Origin: Novosphingobium sp.
Lineage (GTDB): Bacteria > Pseudomonadota > Alphaproteobacteria > Sphingomonadales > Sphingomonadaceae
NCBI GenBank assembly: GCA_020848655.1
Contig: JADLHU010000162.1
Coordinates: 62,001 to 126,000 of the forward strand
Reading direction: 5' to 3'
DNA: 64,000 nucleotides
Under the pieces are notes generated by a model. It worked only from the letters and a program-made list of their open reading frames with translations. It made no database searches and was not told the DNA's origin. Below, piece by piece: positions 45,696 through 55,880 of this stretch; position 1 is the first letter of the stretch, and every line of letters starts with the position of its first letter. The position numbers were made by a program, and so were the translations under genes.

Positions 45696-45841
45696 TGATC
45701 GAACTCCTTGCCAATCCAGTTCGCGACGGTGACGCACAGGTCTGCCTGTTCCCGTAACGCCGCACTCGAAATAGCGCCCATGATCAGGCTCATACCCGCG
45801 TTCGCGGTCCGCGCAAACGCCTAAAGCGCGGCCGTTGTGCT

Positions 45842-46702
45842 TCAAGGGGCCGGGGCCACGGCCAGGTTGTCGATCAGGCGCGCCCGGCCGATGCGCGCGG
45901 CCACCAGCAGGCGGGCAGGGACCGCGCCCGGCCGATCGATCGCGGCAAGCGAATCGGCATCGCGCAGTTCGGCATAGTCGACCGCGGTGAATCCCCCCGC
46001 GATCAGCGCGGTGGACAGCGTGGCGAGCGTGGCGGGCACATCCGCGCCGCGTTCGATCGCGGCCACGGCATCGGCCATGGCGCGGGGCAGTGTGGCGGCC
46101 TGCGCGCGTTGTTCCGCCGTCAGGTAGGCGTTGCGCGAACTCATCGCGAGGCCGTCCGCCTCGCGCACGGTGGGCACGCCCAGGATGCGATCGACATGCG
46201 GGCGCACCAGATCGAGATCGCGCGCCATGCGGCGGATCACGGCGAGTTGCTGCCAGTCCTTTTCGCCGAACAGCGCCACGTCGGGGCGGACCTGGTTGAA
46301 CAGTTTGCAGACCACGGTGGCGACGCCATCGAAATGGCCCGGCCGCGCCGCGCCGCACAGCCCGTCGCTGACGCCGGAAACCGAAATGTTGGTGGCGAAG
46401 CCCGCCGGGTACATGCCCTCTGCCGTGGGTGTCCAGACCAGCGAGACGCCTTCGCCGCGCAGCAGGTCCAGGTCGCGCTCGCGCGGGCGGGGATAGGCGG
46501 CCAGATCCTCGTTCGCGCCGAATTGCAGCGGGTTGACGAAGATCGACACGGCAACGTGGGCGGCGTGCCGCCGCGCCGCGCGCACCAGCGTCAGATGGCC
46601 TTCATGCAGCGCGCCCATCGTGGGGACCAGCGCCAGCGGGCCGTCGCGGCGAAGCTGGCTTGCCGCACTGCGCAGTGGATCAAGGCCTTCGATGGTTTGC
46701 AT
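45842..46702 (-). CDS. panC: Pantothenate synthetase
   Basis: LVPTMGALHEGHLTLVRAA, SIFVNPLQFGANEDLAAYPR, FGEKDWQQLAVIRRM, MSSRNAYL. Confidence 0.97.
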   Translation of the reverse strand: MQTIEGLDPLRSAASQLRRDGPLALVPTMGALHEGHLTLVRAARRHAAHVAVSIFVNPLQFGANEDLAAYPRPRERDLDLLRGEGVSLVWTPTAEGMYPAGFATNISVSGVSDGLCGAARPGHFDGVATVVCKLFNQVRPDVALFGEKDWQQLAVIRRMARDLDLVRPHVDRILGVPTVREADGLAMSSRNAYLTAEQRAQAATLPRAMADAVAAIERGADVPATLATLSTALIAGGFTAVDYAELRDADSLAAIDRPGAVPARLLVAARIGRARLIDNLAVAPAP

Positions 46703-46824
46703 GGCGCCATCCCCTCCGATAAGACCCGGCGCATCGGCCAGGCCGCGTCCGCCCTAAACCCGGCACGCGGTGGGCCGCAACATCTTGATCCGGCAACCAC
46801 CTGAAGAAAGCGAACATCAGCCTC

Positions 46825-47637
46825 GTGTCACCGCATCGCATCGTCTTCGCCAACGAGAAGGGCGGCACCGGCAAGTCCACCACCGCCGTCCATGTCGCCA
46901 TCGCGCTGGCCTATCAGGGCGCGAAAGTGGCCGCGATCGATCTCGACCCGCGCCAGCGCACGCTGCACCGCTATCTCGAAAACCGCGCCGAAACCGAAAA
47001 GCGGCGCGGCATCACGCTGCCCAATGCCCGGTTCGACGTGTTCAACGGCACCACGGTGGCAGAGCTGGACGCGATGGCGCAGGAACTGGGCGAAGGGCAG
47101 GATTTCCTGCTGTTCGACACGCCGGGCCGCGACGATGATTTCGCCCGCCACGCCGCCACCACCGCCGATACGCTGGTCACGCCGTTGAACGACAGTTTCG
47201 TCGATTTCGACCTGATCGGGCAGGTCGATGCCGAAACCTTCAAGGTCCGCCGGTTGTCGTTCTATGCCGAACTGATCTGGGAAGCGCGCAAGAAGCGCGC
47301 GATGGCCACGATCCGCGATCAGCGCCGCGAGATGGACTGGGTGGTGGTGCGCAACCGCACCCAGCACGTCGAGGCGCGCAACATGCGCCGCCTCGACGGC
47401 GCGCTGACCGAACTGTCCAAGCGCGTCGGCTTTCGCATCGCCAACGGCTTGTCCGAACGCGTCATCTATCGCGAACTGTTCCCGTCGGGGCTGACCTTGC
47501 TCGACAAGGGGCACCTGGGCGAACTGGGCACCAGCCATCTCGTCGCCCGGCAGGAACTGCGCGCGCTGCTGGCGGGGCTGAACCTGCCGATGCCGGCGCG
47601 GCCGCAGGCCGAAATGGCCCTGGCCCCGGAAGGCTGA
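46825..47637 (+). CDS. mipZ: Division plane positioning ATPase MipZ (ParA superfamily)
   Basis: RIVFANEKGGTGKSTTAVHVAIALAYQGAKVAAIDLDPRQRTLHRYLENR; next to panC as in other alphaproteobacteria. Confidence 0.95.
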   Translation: MSPHRIVFANEKGGTGKSTTAVHVAIALAYQGAKVAAIDLDPRQRTLHRYLENRAETEKRRGITLPNARFDVFNGTTVAELDAMAQELGEGQDFLLFDTPGRDDDFARHAATTADTLVTPLNDSFVDFDLIGQVDAETFKVRRLSFYAELIWEARKKRAMATIRDQRREMDWVVVRNRTQHVEARNMRRLDGALTELSKRVGFRIANGLSERVIYRELFPSGLTLLDKGHLGELGTSHLVARQELRALLAGLNLPMPARPQAEMALAPEG

Positions 47638-47645
47638 GCAGGCGC

Positions 47646-47942
47646 GTGAAATTCCTCCTCTTCCTGGCCCTGGCGGTGCTGGCGTTCCGCCTGGTCATGG
47701 GCCGCTGGCCGTGGCAGCCGGGGCGCGGCGGCAAGCGCGTGACGGCGAAGGCGCGCGCGCAGGCGCAGGCTCTGCTGGGCGTTGCGCCCGGCGCGCCGCG
47801 CACCGAGATCATCGAAGCGCATCGCCGGCTGATCGGCATGGTCCACCCGGACCGCGGCGGCACCAGCGACCTGGTCCATGAAGCCAACGCCGCGCGCGAC
47901 TTGCTGCTGGCCGATATCGCGATCGCTTCCGACGCGCGGTGA
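47646..47942 (+). CDS. J-domain (DnaJ-like) small membrane-anchored protein
   Basis: N-terminal TM; LLGVAPGAPRTEIIEAHRRLIGMVHPDRGGTSDLVHEANAARDLLL with HPD motif. Confidence 0.9.
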   Translation: MKFLLFLALAVLAFRLVMGRWPWQPGRGGKRVTAKARAQAQALLGVAPGAPRTEIIEAHRRLIGMVHPDRGGTSDLVHEANAARDLLLADIAIASDAR

Positions 47943-49348
47943 TGGCGCACCGCTTCGATCCCACCATTCTCAGGGAATACGATATCCGCGGCGTCGTGGG
48001 GCAGACGCTGGGCGCCGACGATGCCCATGCCGTGGGCCGCAGCTTCGCCACGGTGCTGCGCCGGGCGGGCGGGCGCAAGCTGGCGGTCGGTTATGACGGG
48101 CGGCTCGGTTCGCCGATGCTCGAAGCGGCGCTGGTCGCCGGGGTGCGCGCCAGCGGCGTCGATGTGGTGCGGATCGGCATGGGGCCGACGCCGATGCTCT
48201 ACTACGCAGAAGCCTCAGCGCAGGATCTGGATGGCGGCATCCAGATAACCGGCAGCCATAATCCCGCCGATCACAATGGCTTCAAGCTGGTGATGCAGGG
48301 CGGCGCGTTCTTCGGCCCAAACATCCAGGCGCTGGGCCGGATGGCGGCGCAGGGCGACTGGCTGGACGGCGCGGGCGCCTGCGAGGAGCGCGATGTCCTG
48401 CCCGCCTATGTGGAGCGCTTGCTGGCCGGGGTGGCCGGGATCGATCGGGCCGCGCTGGCCGGCCTGCGCATCGGCTGGGACGCCGGCAACGGCGCGGCCG
48501 GGCCGGCGCTGGAACGGCTCACCGCCGCATTGCCGGGCGAGCATCATCTGCTGTTCACGAAGGTCGACGGTCATTTTCCGAACCACCATCCAGATCCCAC
48601 CGTTGAGGCCAACCTGGCAGACCTGAAGGCGCTGGTCCTGGCCAGGCACCTCGATTTTGGAGTGGCTTTCGATGGCGATGCCGACCGGATCGGCGTGGTC
48701 GACGCGCGTGGCCGCGTGATCCAGGGCGATCAGTTGCTGGCGATCTTTGCCGAGGACGTGCTGCGCGCGCGGCCCGGCGCCACGGTTATCGCCGATGTGA
48801 AGGCTTCGGGCGCGCTGTTCGCGCGGATCGCGGAGCTGGGCGGCCGGCCGCTGATGTGGAAAAGCGGGCACAGCCACATCAAGTCCAAAATGAAGGCGGT
48901 TGGCGCGCCGCTGGGCGGGGAAATGAGCGGCCACGTCTTCTTCGCCGACCAGTTCTACGGTTTCGACGATGGGCTTTACGCCGCCGTGCGGCTGATCGCG
49001 GCTTCGCTGCGGCTGGGCCGCAGCGTCACCCGGTTGCACGATGCCATGCCGGCGATGGTCAACACGCCGGAACTGCGCTTCCACGTGGATGAGGCGCGCA
49101 AGTTCGCGGTGATCGAGGAAGTGCGCGATCGGCTGGCGGCTGCGGGCGATGGCGATGTCGTCGCCATCGATGGCGTGCGCGTGACCACGCCCGACGGCTG
49201 GTGGCTGCTACGCGCCTCGAACACGCAGGACGTCCTGGTGGCGCGGGCCGAAAGCACCGACGCGGCGGGGCTGGCGCGCCTGCTCGCCCGGATCGACGCA
49301 CAACTGGCCGCCTCGGGCCTGTCGCGGGGCGATCCGGGGGGCCACTGA
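47942..49348 (+). CDS. Phosphomannomutase/phosphoglucomutase
   Basis: FDPTILREYDIRGVVGQTLGADDAHAVGRSF, GIQITGSHNPADHNGFKLV, VAFDGDADRIGVVD. Confidence 0.95.
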   Translation: MAHRFDPTILREYDIRGVVGQTLGADDAHAVGRSFATVLRRAGGRKLAVGYDGRLGSPMLEAALVAGVRASGVDVVRIGMGPTPMLYYAEASAQDLDGGIQITGSHNPADHNGFKLVMQGGAFFGPNIQALGRMAAQGDWLDGAGACEERDVLPAYVERLLAGVAGIDRAALAGLRIGWDAGNGAAGPALERLTAALPGEHHLLFTKVDGHFPNHHPDPTVEANLADLKALVLARHLDFGVAFDGDADRIGVVDARGRVIQGDQLLAIFAEDVLRARPGATVIADVKASGALFARIAELGGRPLMWKSGHSHIKSKMKAVGAPLGGEMSGHVFFADQFYGFDDGLYAAVRLIAASLRLGRSVTRLHDAMPAMVNTPELRFHVDEARKFAVIEEVRDRLAAAGDGDVVAIDGVRVTTPDGWWLLRASNTQDVLVARAESTDAAGLARLLARIDAQLAASGLSRGDPGGH

Positions 49349-49387
49349 ACTATCGACACCATTCCCGCTCGCGCGCATGGAAGCGGG

Positions 49388-51862
49388 GTGAGTGACCCCG
49401 CCCAGTCGCCGATGGCACCGCTGCCGCCGGAAATCGCCGCATGGTTCGCCGCACGCGGCTGGCGCGTGCGGCGCCATCAGGCGAACATGCTCGCCGCCGC
49501 CGACGCCGGGCTGCATGCGCTGCTGGTGGCCGATACCGGCGCTGGCAAGACGCTGGCCGGCTTCCTGCCGACACTGGCCGATTTCGCGCCCTCGCGCCTT
49601 GCCGGGGCATCTGTGCCCGATGGCCTGCACACGCTCTATGTCTCGCCGCTGAAGGCGCTGGCGCACGATGTGCAGCGCAACCTGATGACCCCGATCGCCG
49701 AGATCGGGTTGCCGATCCGCGTGGAGACGCGCAGCGGCGATACCCCGTCCGATCGCAAGGCCCGCCAGCGCACCCGCCCGCCGCATGTGCTGCTGACCAC
49801 GCCCGAATCGCTGTCGCTGCTGCTGACGTACCCCGAAAGCGCCGATCTGTTCGCCAGCCTGAAGCGCGTGGTGATCGACGAAGTGCACGCCTTCGCCAGC
49901 GGCAAGCGCGGCGATCTGCTGGCGCTGTCGCTGGCCCGCCTGCAACGCCTGGCCCCGGACATGCGCCGCGCCGCGCTGTCGGCCACGCTGGCCGATCCCG
50001 AGGCCTATCGCGGCTGGCTTGCCCCCGATGGCGATATCGACAGCGTGGCGCTGGTGGCGGGAGAGCCGGGCGCGCCGCCTGAAGTGGACATCCTGTTGCC
50101 GCAGGGCGAGCGGGTGCCGTGGAGCGGCCATGCCGCCGCCTGGGCGATCCCGCAGCTTTACGCGGAAATCCGCCGCAACCGCACCACGCTGGTCTTCACC
50201 AACACGCGCTTCCTGGCCGAATATATCTTCCAGTTGCTGTGGGACGCCAACGACGAGACGCTGCCCATCGGCATCCACCACGGCTCGCTGTCGAAAGAGG
50301 CGCGGCGCAAGGTGGAAGGGGCGATGGCGCGGGGTGAACTGCGCGCGCTGGTCTGCACCGCCAGCCTCGATCTGGGGGTCGACTGGGGCGACATCGACCT
50401 TGTCGTGCAGATGGGCGCGCCCAAGGGATCGTCGCGCCTGCTCCAGCGCATTGGGCGCGCCAACCATCGGCTGGACCAGCCCAGCCGCGCGCTGCTGGTG
50501 CCGGGCAATCGCTTCGAATTCCTCGAAGCCGTGGCCGCCGTCGATGCGGTCAACGAAGGGCAGCGCGATGGCGAGGATTTTCGCCCCGGCGGGCTGGATG
50601 TGCTGGCGCAGCACGTGATGGGCCGCGCCTGTGCCGGACCGTTCGCCGAGGACGAACTGCTGCGCGAAGTGCGCTCGGCGCTGCCCTATGCCTGGCTCGA
50701 TGCGGCGGGCCTGTCGCGCGTGCTCGATTTCGTGGCGACCGGCGGCTATGCCTTGCGCGCCTATGATCGCTTCCGCCGCATCGTGCGCGAACGCAGCGGG
50801 GTGTGGCGGCTGACCCACCCCGATCAGGCGCATCGCCATCGGCTCAACGCGGGGATCATCGTCGACGCCGAAATGCTGGAGGTGCGCTTCCGCAACGGCC
50901 GTGCGCTGGGCCGGGTGGAGGAGATGTTCGGCGCCAGCCTGAAGCCGGGCGATACCTTCCGCTTCGCCGGCATGGACCTTGAAGTCGAATCGATCCGCGA
51001 TCTCGAACTGGTCGTGCGCGCGGCGCGCAAGTCGGCGCAGATCCCCAGCTACATGGGCGCGCGCATGCCGCTGACCACCCATCTGGGCGAGCGGGTGCGC
51101 GCGATCCTTTCAGATCGCGCCGGCTGGGCGCGGCTGCCCGACGATGTGCGCGAATGGCTGGAAATGCAGGACTGGCGCTCGCGCCTGCCCGCGCCGGGGC
51201 GGTTGCTGGTGGAAAGCTTCCCGCACCGGGGGCTGGAATACACCACCTATTACACGTTCGAGGGGTGGAACGCGAACCAGTCGCTCGGCATGCTGATCAC
51301 GCGGCGCATGGAGGATCGCGGGCAGGGGCCGTTGGGCTTCGTCGCCAACGACTATGCGCTGGCCGTCTGGGGCCTGCGCGCGGTGGACGATCCGGCGGCG
51401 CTGCTCTCGCCCGATATCCTTACCCATGAGTTCGTCGATTGGGTGCAGCAATCCTATCTGCTGCGCCGCGCCTTCCGCGAAGTCGCGGTGATATCGGGAC
51501 TGGTCGAACGCCAGCATCCGGGGAAGCGCAAGAGCGGGCGGCAGGTCACTTTTTCCACCGATCTCATCTACGATGTGCTGCGCAAGTACGAACCCGATCA
51601 CCTGCTGATCGAAGCCGCCTGGGCCGATGCCCGCGCGCGGATGACCGACGTGGCGCGCGTGGCCGACGTGCTCGATCGGGCGGCGCGCGAGGTGGACCAC
51701 GTGGCGCTCGATCGGATCAGCCCGCTGTCGGTGCCGGTGCTGTCGATGATCGGGCGCGAAAGCCTGCCGGCGGGCGCGGCGGATGACATGGTGCTGGAAG
51801 AGGCGGAAAGCCTGGCGGCGGCGGCGATGCGGCCGGAAGGCGGTGCCGGCGCGGGCGCGTAA
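49388..51862 (+). CDS. Ligase-associated-type DEXH-box helicase (Lhr-like)
   Basis: 824 aa; LLVADTGAGKTLAGFLPTL, VVIDEVHAFA (DEVH), GIHHGSLSKEARRKVEGAMARGELRALVCTASLDLGVDWGDIDLVVQMG. Confidence 0.93.
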   Translation: MSDPAQSPMAPLPPEIAAWFAARGWRVRRHQANMLAAADAGLHALLVADTGAGKTLAGFLPTLADFAPSRLAGASVPDGLHTLYVSPLKALAHDVQRNLMTPIAEIGLPIRVETRSGDTPSDRKARQRTRPPHVLLTTPESLSLLLTYPESADLFASLKRVVIDEVHAFASGKRGDLLALSLARLQRLAPDMRRAALSATLADPEAYRGWLAPDGDIDSVALVAGEPGAPPEVDILLPQGERVPWSGHAAAWAIPQLYAEIRRNRTTLVFTNTRFLAEYIFQLLWDANDETLPIGIHHGSLSKEARRKVEGAMARGELRALVCTASLDLGVDWGDIDLVVQMGAPKGSSRLLQRIGRANHRLDQPSRALLVPGNRFEFLEAVAAVDAVNEGQRDGEDFRPGGLDVLAQHVMGRACAGPFAEDELLREVRSALPYAWLDAAGLSRVLDFVATGGYALRAYDRFRRIVRERSGVWRLTHPDQAHRHRLNAGIIVDAEMLEVRFRNGRALGRVEEMFGASLKPGDTFRFAGMDLEVESIRDLELVVRAARKSAQIPSYMGARMPLTTHLGERVRAILSDRAGWARLPDDVREWLEMQDWRSRLPAPGRLLVESFPHRGLEYTTYYTFEGWNANQSLGMLITRRMEDRGQGPLGFVANDYALAVWGLRAVDDPAALLSPDILTHEFVDWVQQSYLLRRAFREVAVISGLVERQHPGKRKSGRQVTFSTDLIYDVLRKYEPDHLLIEAAWADARARMTDVARVADVLDRAAREVDHVALDRISPLSVPVLSMIGRESLPAGAADDMVLEEAESLAAAAMRPEGGAGAGA

Positions 51863-51875
51863 GCCGCCCAAAAGA

Positions 51876-51904
51876 ACAGGGGCGGATCGCTCCGCCCCTT
51901 TTCG
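51876..51904. terminator. Bidirectional intrinsic terminator between convergent helicase and exbD genes
   Basis: GGGGCGGA-TCGC-TCCGCCCC followed by TTTTCG and preceded by AAAAGAACA. Confidence 0.88.
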
Positions 51905-51931
51905 CTTTTTCCGGTCAGGCCGGCTGGCACC

Positions 51932-52381
51932 TTACTGGGTGGCGGCCGACTTGGAGAATTCGGAAAACTGCTCGTTGCCGACGAAGACGAACTTCGTGAC
52001 CTTCGAGGCCTTGATGATGTTGAGGACCTGCGCCGAGATATCGTAGCTCGCGTCCGGTTCGGGCTGGAGCTGCAATTCCGGTTCGGGGTTCATCGTCGTG
52101 GTGATCTTCAGGTTGGTGACGAGCTGGCCGCCCGTAACTGCCTGACCGTTCCACAACACGTCCCCATTGCGGGTAAGGACCACCTTGTTGACCTCCGGCT
52201 TGACCGGGGGCGGCGGTTGGTCGTTCGGGTTCGGCACCGGAAGATCGATGTCCACCGAGTGGGTGGCGACCGGGATCGTGATGATGAACATGATGAGAAG
52301 CACGAGCATGACGTCGATCAGCGGCGTCGTGTTCATCTCCATCATCGGCGAGCCATCGTCCTTGCCGCCTGACATAGCCAT
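51932..52381 (-). CDS. exbD: Biopolymer transport protein ExbD (paralog 2)
   Basis: MEMNTTPLIDVMLVLLIMFIITIPVATHSVDIDLP. Confidence 0.94.
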   Translation of the reverse strand: MAMSGGKDDGSPMMEMNTTPLIDVMLVLLIMFIITIPVATHSVDIDLPVPNPNDQPPPPVKPEVNKVVLTRNGDVLWNGQAVTGGQLVTNLKITTTMNPEPELQLQPEPDASYDISAQVLNIIKASKVTKFVFVGNEQFSEFSKSAATQ

Positions 52382-52429
52382 GTCGAAATACTCCTGCGTT
52401 TACCTGCCGGCCAATGTGCCCAGGCGCCG

Positions 52430-52966
52430 TTAGGCGTTGGGATCGACGGGGTTCGAGATGAAGCCCACGGTCGGATAGCCGGAAATCTGGACGTTGTAGA
52501 TCGCGCCGGCAACGCACCGCCACGGAGCGTTCTTGTCACCACGGATGTGGACCTGCGGAACCTTGTCCGGGTTGTCCCGCAGAGCTTCGGGGCCGCCCTC
52601 GCGCTTGACGATCGCGTCAAGCCGCTTGAACGCCTGGTCGCGGAGCTCTTCCGACGTCACCGGGGTGATGTTGTTGAAATAGATGCGGCATTCGCCGTAG
52701 CGCGATGCACCTTCATAGCCCGGCTCGCCGGCGCTGCGGCCTGCCTGGTCGGTGGTGGTCACCGTCAGTAGCAGGTTTTCGACCTTATCCTTCGATTCCT
52801 GAGAGACGAGGATCGGGATCTTCAGCTTCTCAATCGTCTGGATAGCGACCGGAACCGCGATGAGGAAGATGATCAGCAGCACCAGCATCACGTCGACGAG
52901 CGGCGTGGTGTTGATTTCGGACATCGGGGTTTCAGCCCCGCCCGCGCCGCCTGTGGAAATCGCCAT
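52430..52966 (-). CDS. exbD: Biopolymer transport protein ExbD (paralog 1)
   Basis: MSEINTTPLVDVMLVLLIIFLIAVPVAIQTIEKLKIPI; VHIRGDKNAPW. Confidence 0.94.
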   Translation of the reverse strand: MAISTGGAGGAETPMSEINTTPLVDVMLVLLIIFLIAVPVAIQTIEKLKIPILVSQESKDKVENLLLTVTTTDQAGRSAGEPGYEGASRYGECRIYFNNITPVTSEELRDQAFKRLDAIVKREGGPEALRDNPDKVPQVHIRGDKNAPWRCVAGAIYNVQISGYPTVGFISNPVDPNA

Positions 52967-53086
52967 AGTGTCATCCTATCCTTGCATTGCCCGGGGGCGG
53001 GTGGCCGACGGACCGGCCTGTGCCGGTCCGTCGCGCCCGGTCTCCGGGTCAGGCGGAGGCGGGAAGCCATCCGCCCTTGCGGGCAC

Positions 53087-53866
53087 TTACGGCTTCGTCG
53101 GAGCAGCGGCCGGCTTGGCAGCGGCAGGAGCCGCGACGGGCTTGGCCGGAGCGGCGGCGATGGCCGGCTTGATCGCACCCTTCGAGTTGATGTTGGCGAG
53201 AACGTCGGTCGAGAAGCCGACGAGCTGCTCGGAGATGCGCTTGTTGCGGGCCTGCAGGTAGTTGTAGGCAAGCACCGCGGGCACGGCGACGAGCAGGCCG
53301 AGCGCGGTCATGATCAGGGCTTCACCGACCGGGCCGGCGACCTTGTCGATCGAGGCCGAACCGGCGATGCCGATGTTGATCAGCGCGCGGTAGATGCCGA
53401 CCACGGTGCCGAACAGACCGATGAACGGTGCGGTGGCGCCGACGGTGGCGAGGAAGGGCAGGCCCGAAGCGAGGCGGGCGTTGATCGAGTTTTCCGAGCG
53501 GCTCAGCGAACCGTGCAGCCAGTCATGGGCTTCAAGGCTGTCCACCAGCTTGCCGTGCTGGTCTTCGGCCTGAAGGCCATCGTCGACGAGCTGGCGCCAT
53601 GCGCTGTTCTTTTCCAGCTTGGCGGCGCCTTCGCGAAGCGAGGCGGCCTTCCAGAAGCTGCTGCGAAGCTCGCGGCCCTGACGCAGGATCTTCGACTGTT
53701 CGAACCACTTGGTGAACAGGATGTAGAACGAACCGAACGACATGATGCCGAGAATGACGACGGTGGCATAGGCGATGAAGCCGCCCTGCTCGAGCGCCTC
53801 GGCGAAGCCGAACTTGTTCTGAGGCGCCGCCTGCGTGGCAGCAGCAAGGATATCAACGATAAACAT
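53087..53866 (-). CDS. exbB: MotA/TolQ/ExbB proton channel family protein
   Basis: LPFLATVGATAPFIGLFGTVVGIYRALINIG; AVPAVLAYNYLQARNKRI; Ala/Pro/Lys-rich tail. Confidence 0.95.
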   Translation of the reverse strand: MFIVDILAAATQAAPQNKFGFAEALEQGGFIAYATVVILGIMSFGSFYILFTKWFEQSKILRQGRELRSSFWKAASLREGAAKLEKNSAWRQLVDDGLQAEDQHGKLVDSLEAHDWLHGSLSRSENSINARLASGLPFLATVGATAPFIGLFGTVVGIYRALINIGIAGSASIDKVAGPVGEALIMTALGLLVAVPAVLAYNYLQARNKRISEQLVGFSTDVLANINSKGAIKPAIAAAPAKPVAAPAAAKPAAAPTKP

Positions 53867-53935
53867 GAGAAAGGTCCTCTCAAGAAGATTAAGCAGAGAA
53901 CGCCGGCGACCAGCAGTCCGGAGCCGGCCAAAAAA

Positions 53936-54592
53936 TCAGTCCTTCGGAATGACCCAGCGGACTCGATTCTGATACGTGCCGGATGTGGGGTTCCCTTCGC
54001 CATCGGTGGCCGGTGCGAACCGGGCACGACGACGAACGTTGTCGCAGGTCGCCTGATCGAGATCGGAATGACCGCTCGAACTGGTGATCTGGCAATCGGT
54101 CACGCGGCCGTCAGGGCCGACAGTGACGCGAAAACCCGTGGTTCCTTCCCGTTCCTCGCGAAGCGCGCGCGCCGGGTAGTCATTGCTCGTCGCCCAGTTT
54201 CCGGGATTGCCCTTCGGGGCTGCGCCCTTGGGGGTGAAACGCGGCGGCGGCGGTGCAGCCGGCGGCGGCGGCACCAGAACCATGGGCGGTGCGACCGGCG
54301 GAGGCGTCGACACCGTATCGATCACCGGTGCCGCGGGGGCAACGTTGATCTTGGGCGGCGGCGCGACGATCGGCGGCGGCGGAGTATCCGCCTTCTTGGG
54401 CGGCGGCGGTGGCGGCTCTTCCTTCTTGACCTCTTCCTTGATGTCGACGGTGGTCACTTTCTGGATGACTTTTTTAGCGGCCTCATAAGCAAGGCCAGTC
54501 ACCAGAGCATACCCGACGGCAACATGAATAAGGGCAACGATGATCAAGGCGGTAAGCTTGTTACCGCTCATAGACTGGTCAGCGTAAGCCAT
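53936..54592 (-). CDS. tonB: TonB energy transducer
   Basis: Single N-terminal TM, KKEEPPPPPPKKADTPPPPI proline linker, YPARALREEREGTTGFRVTVGPDGRVTDCQITSSSGHSDLDQATC TonB C-terminal domain. Confidence 0.95.
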   Translation of the reverse strand: MAYADQSMSGNKLTALIIVALIHVAVGYALVTGLAYEAAKKVIQKVTTVDIKEEVKKEEPPPPPPKKADTPPPPIVAPPPKINVAPAAPVIDTVSTPPPVAPPMVLVPPPPAAPPPPRFTPKGAAPKGNPGNWATSNDYPARALREEREGTTGFRVTVGPDGRVTDCQITSSSGHSDLDQATCDNVRRRARFAPATDGEGNPTSGTYQNRVRWVIPKD

Positions 54593-54939
54593 TCAGATGC
54601 ATCACTCCATAACAAGACCTCGAGGCGAAGCTCGAGGCGGCCAAGGGCGAGCCAGTGTCACGCCCACGACGAAACCTTAATATCCACCACCCCGACGGAC
54701 TGATCGGTTCACATCACGGAGCCGACGCCCGCAGAGGCGAACCAGGAGGGCATAGTTGGCCTATGTGCCCAGATTGGCGGATGCTTTAACTCCGATGTGG
54801 CAACCGTGCAACGCCTTATCAGCGATTGTCCGAGTTAACGCATGATTCATCTGTATTAAGGTGGAACATAGTGCATGGGGTCCTATCACGGGCCCCTTGC
54901 AAGCGCAAAAGTCTGCTAAAATCGAGAGGTTCGGAATCG

Positions 54940-55806
54940 ATGTGCGTAGTGGGTCGTAGCTTCGTCATCGCCATGGCCAGGCTCGGGTTTGCGATTGTCG
55001 CGCCCGTTTCGGTGTCCGTTGCCGCGCAGGCGGCGACGATCATCCCTGCCGCCGCGCCCAATCCCGCCACTTATGCCGACCTTGCCGATCTGAGCGATTC
55101 GGCCCCGATCGTGCTGCGCGCGCAAGTGCGCAAGCTGGTGCCGGTGGACGCGGCGCGCGCGCGCGGCGTGCGGCCGGGCTGGGCGCGCTATTATGTCGAG
55201 GCCAGGACCAGCGCGCTGCTCTCGGGCAATACCGCACTGGGCGAAGCCTTGCGCTATCTCGTGGACCTTCCCCTGGATGCGCGGGGCAAGCCGCCGGCGC
55301 TGAAGAAGAAAGATGTCCTGCTGTTCGCGCGCACGATCCCGGCGCGGCCGGGCGAACTGCAACTCGTCGCCCCCGATGCGCAATTGCTGTGGGACGCGGC
55401 GACCGAGGCCCGCCTGCGCGCGATCCTGGCCGAACTGATCGCGCCGGGCGCACCGGGCGCGATCACCGGCGTGCGCGAGGCGATCAACGTGCCCGGCACG
55501 CTGGCCGGCGAGGGCGACACGCAGATCTTCCTCGATACCGCCAGCGGCGAGGCGGCTTCGATCACCGTCCAGCACCGCCCCGGCGCGCGGCCGGAATGGG
55601 GCGCTTCGTTTTCCGAAGTCCTGGCGCGAGTCGGCCAGCCGCCGGCGCGCGATACGCTGGCCTGGTATCGCCTGGCCTGCTTCCTGCCCAATGCGCTGCC
55701 GGCGGCCGCCAATCTTTCGGACACCGCCACCAGCCGGGCGCAGGCGGAGTCCGACTATCGCATGGTGCTGGGCGAACTGGGGGTCTGCCCGCGCACGCGG
55801 CGCTAG
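54940..55806 (+). CDS. Hypothetical exported protein
   Basis: Signal-like MARLGFAIVAPVSVSVAAQAATI; codon usage continuous to hom; start among several ATGs uncertain. Confidence 0.65.
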   Translation: MCVVGRSFVIAMARLGFAIVAPVSVSVAAQAATIIPAAAPNPATYADLADLSDSAPIVLRAQVRKLVPVDAARARGVRPGWARYYVEARTSALLSGNTALGEALRYLVDLPLDARGKPPALKKKDVLLFARTIPARPGELQLVAPDAQLLWDAATEARLRAILAELIAPGAPGAITGVREAINVPGTLAGEGDTQIFLDTASGEAASITVQHRPGARPEWGASFSEVLARVGQPPARDTLAWYRLACFLPNALPAAANLSDTATSRAQAESDYRMVLGELGVCPRTRR

Positions 55807-55866
55807 GGTCCTGACCCTGGCTGGCGAACCCCTCTGGCCTTTCCGCCTTCGGTCGCCTAGGGCGCG

Positions 55867-55880
55867 CTCCCGAAAGGGAG
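55867..55880 (+). promoter_or_regulatory. Short GNRA-loop hairpin occluding the putative Shine-Dalgarno of hom
   Basis: CTCCC-GAAA-GGGAG immediately followed by TATC-ATG (ATG at 55885). Confidence 0.55.

Noticed and set aside
54781-54860. CtrA-type TTAA-N7-TTAA site upstream of the 54940 gene/tonB
   Set aside because: Two TTAA strings are present, but the spacing is 17 nt rather than 7.
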